From Clostridiales bacterium GWF2_38_85 (GTDB lineage Bacteria; Bacillota; Clostridia; Oscillospirales; CAG-382), in NCBI GenBank assembly GCA_001797275.1, contig MGOY01000025.1:1-64000 (forward strand): a DNA stretch of 64,000 nucleotides. The letters are read 5' to 3'. The notes beneath the pieces were generated by a model. The model saw only the letters and a program-made list of their open reading frames with translations. It searched no databases and was not told the DNA's origin. Below are positions 1-8,022 of the stretch, one piece after another. The first letter of the stretch is position 1. Each line of letters starts with the position of its first letter. The position numbers and the translations under genes are program-made.

Positions 1-13
1 GTTTCGTGCTATG

Positions 14-85
14 GAATTATCCAACCACGGGTGATGAATTTCATGTTCTCGCCCGCTTTTTTATGCTCCCGTGCTCGGATAATTC
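14..85. other. Long stem-loop near the window edge
   Basis: Positions 14-22 (GAATTATCC) are the exact reverse complement of 77-85. Positions 26-31 (CACGGG) pair with 68-73 (CCCGTG). This gives a 15-bp stem interrupted by one symmetric 3x3 internal loop and closed by a 36-nt loop. The rest of 86-193 is AT-rich and I see no gene in it. The hairpin could be a terminator for a gene outside the window, a remnant of a mobile element or an RNA element. The window edge prevents a decision. Confidence 0.45.
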
Positions 86-193
86 TCTATTCATAATCCG
101 CTACTTATAAAGCATGAATATTATCTTTTACAATTATAAAGAACCTTTTATTGCTATTTGACAGTCAGTATATTTATTATATGCAGATTATGC

Positions 194-973
194 TCATAAT
201 GAGTGGTTATTTTGGGATGCGTATGCTTCCAACCTTTTCGCTCGTTCCAAGGCGCTATATAAAAATTTCTCTGCTGAAATATCCTTATAATCCCAATTCA
301 TAGCTTCTATTGCAATCGCACCTAAATAATTCGTTTCCACAATTTTTTTCATAGCCGCAGACCAATCAATCGTGCCGTCAAATGGTAACCGATGTATTGC
401 ATTTTTCATATAATCGTGTAAATGCAGTGCCATCAACCGAGAGTCGTATATTGATAATAAATCAAAGCTTGGATAATAGCGAAAATGATGGCAACAATCA
501 TAGCAAAATCCGATGCGTGGGGAATCTACTTGCTCCAGTACATAAGATAAATTGTTGAGGTTGTGTAAATTCTCCAACGCAACATTAACATTAAGCTGTT
601 CAGCTTTTTCGGCAATTTTCTTTATTCTATTAAGTCCCAATGCGGTATATGGTTTGTCATCGTCGGGTAGGTGTACCACCATTGTCGGAATCTCAAATTC
701 GTCACAATCCTTGACACATTGTAAATAACACTCGATTAAAGCCTCACCATCCAAATTATCAAGCCAGATGTTGTCTTGAACTTGGAATGGCGTGTGGATA
801 TTTTCGATAAAAAGACCCGCTTCCCGCGCAATATGCGGCCCGCTGCGGTAATCATTACGGTCCAAATATTCACTCCACCATAACAAAACACCATCAAATC
901 CGGCTTCTTTTATTAACCGATAACGTTCCTTTACCGGCAACTCATATCCAAACCAATCATAAATAGTAATCAT
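194..973 (-). CDS. Sugar phosphate isomerase/epimerase-like TIM-barrel protein (AP endonuclease 2 superfamily)
   Basis: The 259-residue protein has the xylose isomerase-like TIM-barrel pattern. Likely metal ligands are spread along it: a Glu in VALENLHN (about residue 133), Asp/His in CYDCCHH (about 158), His in MALHLHDY (about 184) and Glu in AIAIEAMNWD near the C terminus. The family holds sugar isomerases, epimerases and endonuclease IV; the small size and lack of endonuclease IV signatures favour a sugar-acting enzyme. The substrate is unknown. It lies downstream of corA in the same direction but is separated from it by a strong hairpin, so it is probably transcribed on its own. A second, different member of the superfamily is at 50797-51618. 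Confidence 0.75.
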   Translation of the reverse strand: MITIYDWFGYELPVKERYRLIKEAGFDGVLLWWSEYLDRNDYRSGPHIAREAGLFIENIHTPFQVQDNIWLDNLDGEALIECYLQCVKDCDEFEIPTMVVHLPDDDKPYTALGLNRIKKIAEKAEQLNVNVALENLHNLNNLSYVLEQVDSPRIGFCYDCCHHFRYYPSFDLLSIYDSRLMALHLHDYMKNAIHRLPFDGTIDWSAAMKKIVETNYLGAIAIEAMNWDYKDISAEKFLYSALERAKRLEAYASQNNHSL

Positions 974-991
974 AATATGCTACTTTCTTTA

Positions 992-1024
992 AGCACCTGT
1001 TGACAATATAATTCAACAGGTGCT
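992..1024 (-). terminator. Terminator-like hairpin downstream of corA
   Basis: AGCACCTGTTGA (992-1003) and TCAACAGGTGCT (1013-1024) form a perfect 12-bp stem with a 9-nt loop. It lies between the corA stop codon and the next minus-strand gene. The T-tract on the minus-strand side is weak (TTAAAG), while the plus-strand side is T-rich, so termination strength in the corA direction is uncertain. Confidence 0.5.
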
Positions 1025-1074
1025 AAATTTTTATTGGCGAAATTTCTTTATTGAAGTATTCAATAGTTGATTTT

Positions 1075-2007
1075 TTAAAACATCTTCTTTTTATGCATAA
1101 TATATGCAACAAGCGCAGAAATCAGTATTGATGAGCCGGCAACTATCAGAAAACCATATCTGCTGGTCTCAAACGGCATAGGTACATTCATGCCCCAAAT
1201 GCTTGCTATCAGTGTCGGAATTGCCATTACAATTGTGATTGCTGCGAGCAGCTTCATAACTATGTTCAGGTTGTTAGATATAACAGATGCAAAGGCATCC
1301 ATTGTTCCACTTAAAATGTCACGGTAGATATTACACATCTCTATCGCCTGTTTATTCTCAATTATAACATCTTCTATCAGGTCAATATCTTCATCATATT
1401 TTTTAATAAAATCGTATTTTTTCAGCTTGTCCAGAACCATATCATTACTGGTTAGTGAGGTTGAAAAATACACAAGTGATTTTTCGAGTGCAAGCAGCTG
1501 GAACAGCTCCTTGTTCTTAGTTGATTTAGTAAGGTCATTCTGAATATGTGTGCTGGTTTTATCTATCTGCTTCAGGTATTGCAAAAAACGGGTTGCATTC
1601 CTGTAAAGCAGCTGGAGCAGAAAGCGTGTCTTTTTATGCGGAAAAAATGTTTTAATTTTCCCGTCAGCAAAATCCGTAAACAACGGTGTTGACTTCAGAC
1701 TTACAGTTACGATTGCTGTGTCAACTATGATAATACCAAGAGGTATAGTCGTATATAAAAAACTTTTGCCTTCCGCTTCGACTATAGGCATATCTACGAT
1801 AATAAGGTAAGACCCGTTTTCAGACTCAATACGTGCGCTTTCCTCATCGTCAAGCGCTGCACGAACCCAATCGGGGTCCAGCTCAAGCTTTTCAATAATA
1901 GTTTTAATTTCATCTTCATTCGGATTGCAAAGGTTTACCCAGCAGCCTTTTTCAATTTCATCGGCAACTATCATTTTATCATCGACTTTTTTGTAGATTG
2001 TCAGCAT
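1075..2007 (-). CDS. corA: CorA-family magnesium/divalent cation channel
   Basis: This 310-residue protein has the CorA plan: a cytoplasmic alpha/beta N-terminal domain, long helices, then two C-terminal membrane helices. The signature GMN motif is present (about residues 272-274, in IWGMNVPMPFE) between the two membrane segments. The protein ends in a basic tail (HKKKMF), as is usual for CorA. It would form a pentameric channel for Mg2+ or related ions. The start is supported by AAAGGATGG upstream of the ATG. An unusually long leader of about 330 nt carries a small ORF and several hairpins and suggests leader-mediated control. Confidence 0.92.
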   Translation of the reverse strand: MLTIYKKVDDKMIVADEIEKGCWVNLCNPNEDEIKTIIEKLELDPDWVRAALDDEESARIESENGSYLIIVDMPIVEAEGKSFLYTTIPLGIIIVDTAIVTVSLKSTPLFTDFADGKIKTFFPHKKTRFLLQLLYRNATRFLQYLKQIDKTSTHIQNDLTKSTKNKELFQLLALEKSLVYFSTSLTSNDMVLDKLKKYDFIKKYDEDIDLIEDVIIENKQAIEMCNIYRDILSGTMDAFASVISNNLNIVMKLLAAITIVMAIPTLIASIWGMNVPMPFETSRYGFLIVAGSSILISALVAYIMHKKKMF

Positions 2008-2038
2008 TGTTTTACCATCCTTTCTTTGTTGCAGAATT

Positions 2039-2148
2039 AACCATCCTATACGGAGGGTTCATTTTGCTGTCTGAAAGAGATGTGATTTCTTTCAGATTAT
2101 TACTTTAAATAAAAATTGAGTGTTTTCATGCCACGCAAAAAAACACCC
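2039..2148 (-). promoter_or_regulatory. Hairpin array in the corA leader (possible attenuator)
   Basis: Three hairpins stand between the small ORF and corA. Read on the minus strand they are: GGGTGTTTT paired with AAAACACTC (2148-2140 and 2126-2118), one mismatch, followed by AATTTTTATTT, which resembles an intrinsic terminator; TCTGAAAGA with TCTTTCAGA (2096-2088 and 2078-2070), a perfect 9-bp stem; and AACC.TCC with GGA.GGTT (2059-2039) just upstream of the corA ribosome binding site. A terminator ahead of the coding region is typical of attenuation. The M-box Mg2+ riboswitch was considered, but its conserved core is not visible. Confidence 0.5.
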
Positions 2149-2201
2149 ATCTCATTCGTGAAATAACAATCCGTCAAGAATCAAAGTCAACCGATATAAT
2201 T

Positions 2202-2312
2202 TTATGCCGGTTTTTCTTTCGAGGCGGACTTATTGGGGTGTCGTGATATAAAAACAAAAGTGTCTTCGCAGCAACTTCGAGGGTTACTATTACCCGCGGG
2301 ATCGCATTCCAT
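2202..2312 (-). CDS. Small 36-residue ORF in the corA leader (possible leader peptide)
   Basis: An ATG at 2312-2310 follows an almost ideal ribosome binding site, AAGGAGG, with 8 nt spacing. It opens 36 codons ending in TAA at 2204-2202. The peptide starts MECDPAGNSNPRSCCEDTF and ends in a basic, Lys/Ser-rich stretch; it has three cysteines (residues 3, 14, 15), no signal peptide and no membrane segment. It has its own promoter-like sequence (2345-2373). It lies 194 nt upstream of corA in the same direction, with a terminator-like hairpin between. I do not recognise the family. The strong RBS and the position argue for a translated leader peptide that senses cation or translation state, but that role is inference. 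Confidence 0.6.
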   Translation of the reverse strand: MECDPAGNSNPRSCCEDTFVFISRHPNKSASKEKPA

Positions 2313-2344
2313 TATGTCTGCCTCCTTGTTTATTTAGTAGGTCT

Positions 2345-2373
2345 ATTTTAACACAATACATGAAATTGTGCAA
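2345..2373 (-). promoter_or_regulatory. Sigma-A-type promoter for the leader ORF and corA
   Basis: On the minus strand TTGCAC (2373-2368) and TAAAAT (2350-2345) are separated by exactly 17 bp. A start at about 2338 would put the leader ORF 26 nt into the transcript and corA about 330 nt into it. Confidence 0.6.
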
Positions 2374-2405
2374 TAGTTATTTTCGCATGAAATTACAGTT
2401 TAATA

Positions 2406-2510
2406 TATATCAAACTAACAAATGAATTGTGATATTATTAATTTTGAAAAAACCATGCAGCATAGGCTTTTTCAAAATTGCTGAGGTAATTCATTTAATA
2501 GTTTCATATA
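2406..2510. repeat. Family 1 palindromic element, copy A
   Basis: The 105-bp element has 23-bp terminal inverted repeats, TATATCAAACTAACAAATGA... at the left and the same with three changes at the right. The inside is also palindromic (AATTTTGAAAAA...TTTTTCAAAATT). Its reverse complement aligns along nearly its full length with the copy at 11798-11901. It ends 5 bp before the stop codon of the minus-strand GHL10 gene. It has no coding capacity. It resembles a MITE, and by its fold it could also act as a terminator for the flanking gene. Confidence 0.8.
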
Positions 2511-2515
2511 GATAA

Positions 2516-3922
2516 TTAATTCCCTAAAACAGCAAAAACCGGTGCCATGTTTTCTCTTTCTGTCATGGTTTCAGTAACCTCAACACCGCTGAGAGGATCA
2601 TAATAATACTGGTAGCAGAACATCACAACGCCGTCACATGTTTCCTTGCTCTCAAGATATTCCATACAACGCTTCAGCACATCCTTATGTTCGCTCCATT
2701 CGTTTTTACCTGTACCGGCATAATTATCAACTCCGCTCTTTGCCTTGCCGAGTGAAATGCCGATATAATACCGAATATTTTCATTTGTCAGAAGCTTTTC
2801 CCAGGTCTCGTAAACAGAAACGAAATCGTAGTTCTGATGCTCAAGTCCGAAGTAAATCTGTGGAACAAGATAATCAATATAACCTTCTTCCGAACACCAG
2901 GTTTTTGCATCAGCGAAAAGATCATCGTATGTATAATTGAAGTTACCGGCAGGACTGATTCCGAAAGGTATATCTTCAGAAACCGATTTAACAGAAGTAT
3001 AAATCAACTTGACCATCTTGTTTACCATCGAACGTCTGTAATCCTCAAGTGACAGAGTACCGCTGTCCTTTTTGTACTGCGCATATGCTGCGCTGTCAAA
3101 GGATGTGTCCTTAGTAGGATAGAAATAGTCGTCCATGTGGATACCGTCAACATTGTACCTTTGAGCAATCTCTGCTGCACCGTCTGCAATCAGCTGACAA
3201 ACCTCATCGTATGCGGGGTTCAGGTACCAGCGTGCATCGCTGCCGCTACCGACTGATACTATATACTTACCGCACTTTGTGGTGTCATTATACCATTGCT
3301 TTATAATGTATTTATTATCTACACTTGAAATCTGATCTTTAAACATTCCACGCATAGGATTTATCCAGGCATGAACCGACAGATTTCTTTCATGTGCTTT
3401 TTCTATCATGATTTCAAAAGGATCATATGTAAACTCCTTCGAATGACTGCCGGTGATAAAATCTGACGGTGGATACAAGCTGCTGTTACAAAAGCTGTCT
3501 GCATACGGCCTGACCTGCACGATGACGGTATTGTAACCGTTGTCAACAACATTGTCGAGTATGGTATCGACAAGCGCAGAATATGAAGCCTTATCCCTTT
3601 GTACAGAACCGTTTCTGTAAACTGACTGCATATCGAACTGCGAAATCCACATTGCTTTCATATAATTATAATCCATAGCATCATATTCCTCCTTTGGCGG
3701 CAGTGATTCTTCTGGCGTGCTTTCCTCACTCTCTTCGTTGATATCACTTACGGTTGATTTCGGTGATTCGGTTTCGCTGATATCGGCATTGCTTGTTATA
3801 GATTCGTCAGCTTCGCTTGTACTGCTGTAATTGACGCTCACCTCTGGTATCGGCGAAAACTTACATCCGGTGAATATAAATAAAATGCATAAGATAAGCA
3901 TTAAAATTTTAATTATTTTCAT
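2516..3922 (-). CDS. GHL10-type (DUF187) glycoside hydrolase-like lipoprotein
   Basis: The 468-residue protein starts with a lipoprotein signal peptide ending in the lipobox FTGC (Cys20). A Ser/Glu/Thr-rich linker follows (about 30-75), then a GHL10 TIM-barrel domain. Family signatures include AMWISQFDMQ near the start of the barrel, HAWINPM and VDGIHMDDYFYP, which carries candidate catalytic acids. Proteins of this family are thought to act on cell-surface glycans; the substrate is unknown. It would be anchored to the outer face of the membrane. An acetyltransferase gene lies 7 nt upstream in the same direction and is probably co-transcribed. A family 1 repeat abuts its 3' end. Confidence 0.85.
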   Translation of the reverse strand: MKIIKILMLILCILFIFTGCKFSPIPEVSVNYSSTSEADESITSNADISETESPKSTVSDINEESEESTPEESLPPKEEYDAMDYNYMKAMWISQFDMQSVYRNGSVQRDKASYSALVDTILDNVVDNGYNTVIVQVRPYADSFCNSSLYPPSDFITGSHSKEFTYDPFEIMIEKAHERNLSVHAWINPMRGMFKDQISSVDNKYIIKQWYNDTTKCGKYIVSVGSGSDARWYLNPAYDEVCQLIADGAAEIAQRYNVDGIHMDDYFYPTKDTSFDSAAYAQYKKDSGTLSLEDYRRSMVNKMVKLIYTSVKSVSEDIPFGISPAGNFNYTYDDLFADAKTWCSEEGYIDYLVPQIYFGLEHQNYDFVSVYETWEKLLTNENIRYYIGISLGKAKSGVDNYAGTGKNEWSEHKDVLKRCMEYLESKETCDGVVMFCYQYYYDPLSGVEVTETMTERENMAPVFAVLGN

Positions 3923-3929
3923 TATAGCC

Positions 3930-4424
3930 TCAATTCTGATCAGGTCTTTCGACCTTCAGCTCATATATATGCCGTTGAGGTGTATAACCGAGCTGTTCAT
4001 AAAAGCTGATTGCTTTTTTGTTGAAATCCCAGACATTCAGCTCAATCCTGGAACAGCCAAGCCTCTCTGCAAGCTTTTTTGCCGATTCCATCAGTATTGC
4101 TCCGACACCCTTTGAGCGGCGTGAGCTGTCAACACAAAGGTCATCTATGTAAAGTACCCTTTGTGCATATCGGCAGTTATCTTCATCTGTTGTTTTCAAC
4201 ACCTGAAAAATATAACCGAGTCTGTTATCTTCGTTGTCAGTGCAGATATCGATGAATATATCCTCACGTTCAAACAACTCGGCAAGGTCCTGATAATTAT
4301 ATTTACTGCCGCTGTTCTTAAATATATCATCACGCCCCTCATGATGCAGACTGCATATGTCCTCAAGCAGAGTTATTATAAACTCCGTGTCAAGCATAGT
4401 TGCCTGTCGCACCTCATACTCCAT
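3930..4424 (-). CDS. GNAT-family N-acetyltransferase
   Basis: A single GNAT domain fills the protein (about 164 residues). YIDDLCVDSSRRSKGVGAIL is the beta4 plus pyrophosphate-binding loop (R-x-x-G-x-G/A type), followed by an ELNVWDFNKKAISFYEQLGY stretch typical of the C-terminal half. The start was set at the ATG of MEYEVRQ because CGGAGG stands 9 nt before it; an upstream ATG in the same frame lacks an RBS. It would transfer an acetyl group to an amine; the substrate cannot be read from sequence. It is likely in one transcript with the GHL10 lipoprotein downstream. Confidence 0.85.
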   Translation of the reverse strand: MEYEVRQATMLDTEFIITLLEDICSLHHEGRDDIFKNSGSKYNYQDLAELFEREDIFIDICTDNEDNRLGYIFQVLKTTDEDNCRYAQRVLYIDDLCVDSSRRSKGVGAILMESAKKLAERLGCSRIELNVWDFNKKAISFYEQLGYTPQRHIYELKVERPDQN

Positions 4425-4526
4425 TTTTATCATCCTCCGAAAATTCATTAATAATTGTATTTTAATATATTAGACCATTTTTTTGTAATTATCAAGCTTA
4501 TTCTTGTAAATTATTTAATATTCCTA

Positions 4527-4555
4527 TTGAAAAATAAGTTGTGGTGTTGTATAAT
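4527..4555 (+). promoter_or_regulatory. Promoter of the cmk operon
   Basis: TTGAAA (4527-4532) and TATAAT (4550-4555) are separated by 17 bp. Transcription would start near 4562, giving a leader of about 60 nt before cmk. Confidence 0.7.
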
Positions 4556-4623
4556 ATGCCTTAAGTGATGCTTTTTATGATAATAATGTTATTAGCATTA
4601 AATCCGTTACACGAGGTAAACAA

Positions 4624-5304
4624 ATGACAGACGTTCATATTTTAATCGCAATAGACGGTCCATCGGGTTCAGGTAAAAGCACGCTTGCAAAGCGTCTTGC
4701 AAAAGAGCTTGGACTTATTTATATTGACACCGGCGCACTTTATAGAACTATCGGGCTGCATATACAGCAAAAGGGACTTGAATCGACTGATACAGTAAAT
4801 ATAATTAATGCTCTTTCTGAAATTGATATTACCATGAGACTTGAAAACAGTCAAGGAAAAGTTTTTCTGAACGGTAATCCGGTTGGCGACGAAATCAGAA
4901 CTCCGAAGTCCTCCATTTATGCATCCGATGTGTCAAAAATCCCTGAAGTGCGTACGTTTTTGTTGGAGTTACAAAGAAATATTGCAGTTCGGAACAGTGT
5001 GGCAATGGATGGTCGTGATATCGGAACGGTAATCTTACCGAATGCTGATGTAAAAATATTCTTATTTGCTGATGATGAAGACAGAGCAGAACGCAGATAT
5101 AAGGAACTTATAGCCAAAGGTACGAATGTCACCTATGAAGAAGTTCTAAATGATGTCAAGTGGCGTGATAACAACGACAAGACAAGAGAAATTGCGCCTG
5201 CAATACCCGCAGAGGATGCTATCATGCTCAACAACTCCGGAATGCAAGAAGACGAGACCTTTGAAGCCGCATTAAAAATTATCAAGGATAAATTGAAGCT
5301 ATGA
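4624..5304 (+). CDS. cmk: Cytidylate kinase
   Basis: This protein phosphorylates CMP and dCMP with ATP in the pyrimidine salvage pathway. The P-loop GPSGSGKST is near the N terminus (about residues 12-20), followed by IDTGALYRTIG, the substrate-binding segment typical of Cmk. MDGRDIGTVILPNADVKIFL is the second family signature. Length (226 aa) is normal for a bacterial enzyme. The RBS is GAGGT. It is the first gene of a tight operon and overlaps plsC by 4 nt. The cmk-plsC-ispH/S1 order is a familiar Clostridia arrangement. Confidence 0.96.
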   Translation: MTDVHILIAIDGPSGSGKSTLAKRLAKELGLIYIDTGALYRTIGLHIQQKGLESTDTVNIINALSEIDITMRLENSQGKVFLNGNPVGDEIRTPKSSIYASDVSKIPEVRTFLLELQRNIAVRNSVAMDGRDIGTVILPNADVKIFLFADDEDRAERRYKELIAKGTNVTYEEVLNDVKWRDNNDKTREIAPAIPAEDAIMLNNSGMQEDETFEAALKIIKDKLKL

Positions 5305-5903
5305 CACTATACGGATTTTTATGTTGGGTAGCAAAATATCTGATAATTTGGATATTCCCTGTCAAGCTTGTCGGCAATCCTATGCTTCCCGACGGTTGCA
5401 TTGTTTGCTCCAATCATATATCAAACTGGGATCCGATATTTATTGCCTGTATGTTAAAAAGCAAGATTCATGTAATGGGAAAAGCCGAGTTGTTCAAGCT
5501 GAAAATTATCGGTAATTTTTTTAAAAAAATTAATGTTTTCCCCGTTAAAAGAGGAGCTAATGACATTGGTGCAATAAAAGAAGCTATCAGAATCATCAAG
5601 GAAGGTAATAATTTACTTCTTTTTCCTGAAGGAACTAGAAAAAGTGGGAAAAAACCTCAAATTGAAGATGCAAAAGCAGGAATTGGACTTATTGCAGCAA
5701 ACACGGGTGTTGACATTGTGCCGATTTTAGTATATAATAAAGGTTATCGAGTAAGGATATTTCATAAAACCTATGTTATTATCGGTGAGCCGATACCGAA
5801 ATCCGAGTATATTGCATATGCCGGTGATAATAAACATAAAATATCCGAATATATCTTTATAAAAATCATCGAGGTTTTAGATAAATTTGAATCAAAACAA
5901 TGA
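5301..5903 (+). CDS. plsC: 1-acyl-sn-glycerol-3-phosphate acyltransferase
   Basis: The protein makes phosphatidic acid by acylating lysophosphatidic acid at the membrane. The catalytic block I CSNHISNWDPIFI (the H-x4-D motif is HISNWD) is at about residues 35-47. Block III, FPEGTRKSGKKP, follows at about 110-121. A hydrophobic N-terminal segment (LIIWIFPV) fits membrane association. At 200 residues it is a normal compact PlsC. It overlaps cmk by 4 nt and the next gene by 17 nt, which indicates translational coupling. Confidence 0.93.
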   Translation: MTLYGFLCWVAKYLIIWIFPVKLVGNPMLPDGCIVCSNHISNWDPIFIACMLKSKIHVMGKAELFKLKIIGNFFKKINVFPVKRGANDIGAIKEAIRIIKEGNNLLLFPEGTRKSGKKPQIEDAKAGIGLIAANTGVDIVPILVYNKGYRVRIFHKTYVIIGEPIPKSEYIAYAGDNKHKISEYIFIKIIEVLDKFESKQ

Positions 5904-7992
5904 AAAAAAATATAACCGAATAACTGTCGCCGAAAATGCAGGCTTTTGTTTTGGTGTTAAGCGAGCGGTTGATCTGATGAATGCTGAAATCAAAAATGGC
6001 AGCAGGATATACTCAATCGGTGAGCTTATTCACAACAGGATTTTCAATGAGCAGCTTATTGCTTCGGGTGTGAAATTCATTACTCGTGATGATATCGACA
6101 GGATTCCCGATTCTATTGATTCAACGATTTTTATCAGAGCACATGGTGAACGCAAGGATATATATGACAAGCTTGAAAACTCGTCACTTAAATATATAGA
6201 TGCCACCTGTCCATATGTTAAGAAAATTCATAAAATAGTATCTGACAATATTATCAGTATAACAGAAAACAATATAATAACAATAATCATCGGTGATGTA
6301 AAGCATCCCGAGGTTGAAGGCATCATGAGCTATGCAGAAAACGGCTGTCTTTGCTTTTCGGGAGCTGTTGAACTGCAGGCTTATTTTGAGAATACAGACA
6401 ATTATAACAACGCAAGCGGAAAGAAAATTATTATGGTTGCTCAGACAACTCTTAGCGTTGAAACCTGGAAAAGCTGCTGTGAATATGTAAAAAATAACTT
6501 CCCTGACGCAAAAATATACGACACAATATGTTTTGTTACCGAAACCCGTCAGAAAGAAGTTGCAATACTTTCGGAAAGCTCCGAACTTATTGTTGTTGTT
6601 GGCGGTAAAACAAGCTCAAATACAGAAAAATTATATAAAATCGCAAAAGAAAAATGTTCGGATGCAATTCATATAGAGAGTGCCGACGAACTGAAAAGCT
6701 ACTCTGTGGAACGGTTCCGTAACAAAAATATAGCAATAACTGCCGGCGCTTCGACGCCGTACAGTATTATACAGGAGGTTATTTTAAAAATGACAGAAAT
6801 CATCAACGAAGAACTCAGCTTCGCCGAATTGCTTGACAGCACCTTCAAAACTTTAAATACAGGGGAAAGGGTAACAGGTATTATCTCCGCCATAAGTCCT
6901 GCGGAAATTCATGTTGATCTCGGTATAAAGCATACGGGAATACTCCCGTTCGACGAGATTACTGAAGATTCATCCGTTGATTTACAAAAAGAATATATTA
7001 TTGGTAACCCTATTGACGTTATCGTTGTTAAATTCAACGACAGCGAAGGTACTGTGCTTCTCTCAAAAAAGAGAATTGATTCACTAAGAAATTGGGATAC
7101 AGTAAACGACTCTCTTGATTCTGGTGAAATAGTTTATGGAAAAGTTAAAGAAGCAATCAAGGGCGGTTTAATCGTACTGTTCGATTCACTCCGTGTGTTT
7201 ATACCAGCATCACAGTCGGGCGTATCAGCCAATGAAGACCTAGGAACTCTTGTAGGTAAAAAAGTTCCTATGAAAATTATTGAGGTAAACAAGTTCAAAA
7301 AACGCATTATCGGTTCTATAAGACAAGCTACTCGAGTAATTAACAAGAAATCGAAGGATGAATTCTTTGACAATGTTGAGGTCGGACAGAAATTCACTGG
7401 GACAGTCCGTTCAATAGTTCCTTACGGTGTATTTGTTGATCTTGGTGGTGTAGATGGCATGATCCATATTACACAGCTTACATGGAACCGTATCAAGGAT
7501 CCTTCTGAGGTTGCCAAGGTTGGCGATAAAATTGATGTATTCATACGCGAAATTGACAAGGAAAAGAAACGTATTTCTCTTGGTTGTAAGCTTGAAGAGG
7601 ATAATCCTTGGGTAAAATTCGAGAATTCTTATAAAGTAGGCGATATTCTTGAAGCAAAAATAGTCAATATCTTCCCATTTGGCGCTTTTGCTGAGATTAT
7701 TCCGGGTGTTGATGGTTTAATTCATATTTCACAAATTTCAGATAAATCGGTTAAAAATGTTGCTGATGTACTTAGTATAGGTGAAACCGTCGGTGTTAAA
7801 ATTACTGTTATTAAAACAGAAGCACACAAAGTATCACTCTCCATAAAAGCACTGCTTATTACCGGTAATGACAACTCGACTGAGTCTGTTGAAATTGCAG
7901 AAACACCAAAAGTTCCAGAAATTTTAGAAACAACTGAAACAACTGAAACAACTGAAAAAGTTGAAATAGCAGAACCCATTGAACAAGCTTAA
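5887..7992 (+). CDS. ispH: IspH (HMBPP reductase) fused to S1 RNA-binding domains
   Basis: Residues 1 to about 285 are IspH, the 4Fe-4S enzyme of the last step of the MEP isoprenoid pathway. Cluster cysteines are visible in AGFCFGVKRA (Cys21), DATCPYVKKIH and DTICFVTETRQ. Residues from about 315 to 640 hold four S1 domains, clearest in GTVRSIVPYGVFVDLGGVDG and AKIVNIFPFGAFAEIIPGVD. The C terminus is a short Thr/Glu-rich tail with three 9-bp repeats near 7930-7956. The start is TTG at 5887, inside the end of plsC, with GAGG 12 nt before it. IspH-S1 fusions are known in Clostridia. The S1 half probably provides ribosomal protein S1-like function, possibly also from an internal start. Confidence 0.94.
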   Translation: MNQNNEKKYNRITVAENAGFCFGVKRAVDLMNAEIKNGSRIYSIGELIHNRIFNEQLIASGVKFITRDDIDRIPDSIDSTIFIRAHGERKDIYDKLENSSLKYIDATCPYVKKIHKIVSDNIISITENNIITIIIGDVKHPEVEGIMSYAENGCLCFSGAVELQAYFENTDNYNNASGKKIIMVAQTTLSVETWKSCCEYVKNNFPDAKIYDTICFVTETRQKEVAILSESSELIVVVGGKTSSNTEKLYKIAKEKCSDAIHIESADELKSYSVERFRNKNIAITAGASTPYSIIQEVILKMTEIINEELSFAELLDSTFKTLNTGERVTGIISAISPAEIHVDLGIKHTGILPFDEITEDSSVDLQKEYIIGNPIDVIVVKFNDSEGTVLLSKKRIDSLRNWDTVNDSLDSGEIVYGKVKEAIKGGLIVLFDSLRVFIPASQSGVSANEDLGTLVGKKVPMKIIEVNKFKKRIIGSIRQATRVINKKSKDEFFDNVEVGQKFTGTVRSIVPYGVFVDLGGVDGMIHITQLTWNRIKDPSEVAKVGDKIDVFIREIDKEKKRISLGCKLEEDNPWVKFENSYKVGDILEAKIVNIFPFGAFAEIIPGVDGLIHISQISDKSVKNVADVLSIGETVGVKITVIKTEAHKVSLSIKALLITGNDNSTESVEIAETPKVPEILETTETTETTEKVEIAEPIEQA
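6773..6792 (+). promoter_or_regulatory. Internal ribosome binding site and in-frame ATG inside ispH-S1
   Basis: AGGAGG (6773-6778) stands 11 nt before an in-frame ATG (6790, codon 302) exactly at the junction of the IspH and S1 parts. Initiation here would give a free S1 protein of 400 residues. The AGGAGG could also be a by-product of encoding Gln-Glu-Val, so translation from it is unproven. Confidence 0.4.
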
Positions 7993-8022
7993 TATAATTC
8001 TAATAAAGGATGGTTACAATAT

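Noticed and set aside
2039-2340. Mg2+ M-box (ykoK) riboswitch in the corA leader
   Set aside because: The conserved M-box core is not visible; the leader instead has a small ORF and simple hairpins.
7928-7960. Three 9-bp repeats (acaactgaa) at the end of the ispH-S1 gene
   Set aside because: A simple in-frame Thr-Thr-Glu repeat in a disordered tail; not a mobile or regulatory element.
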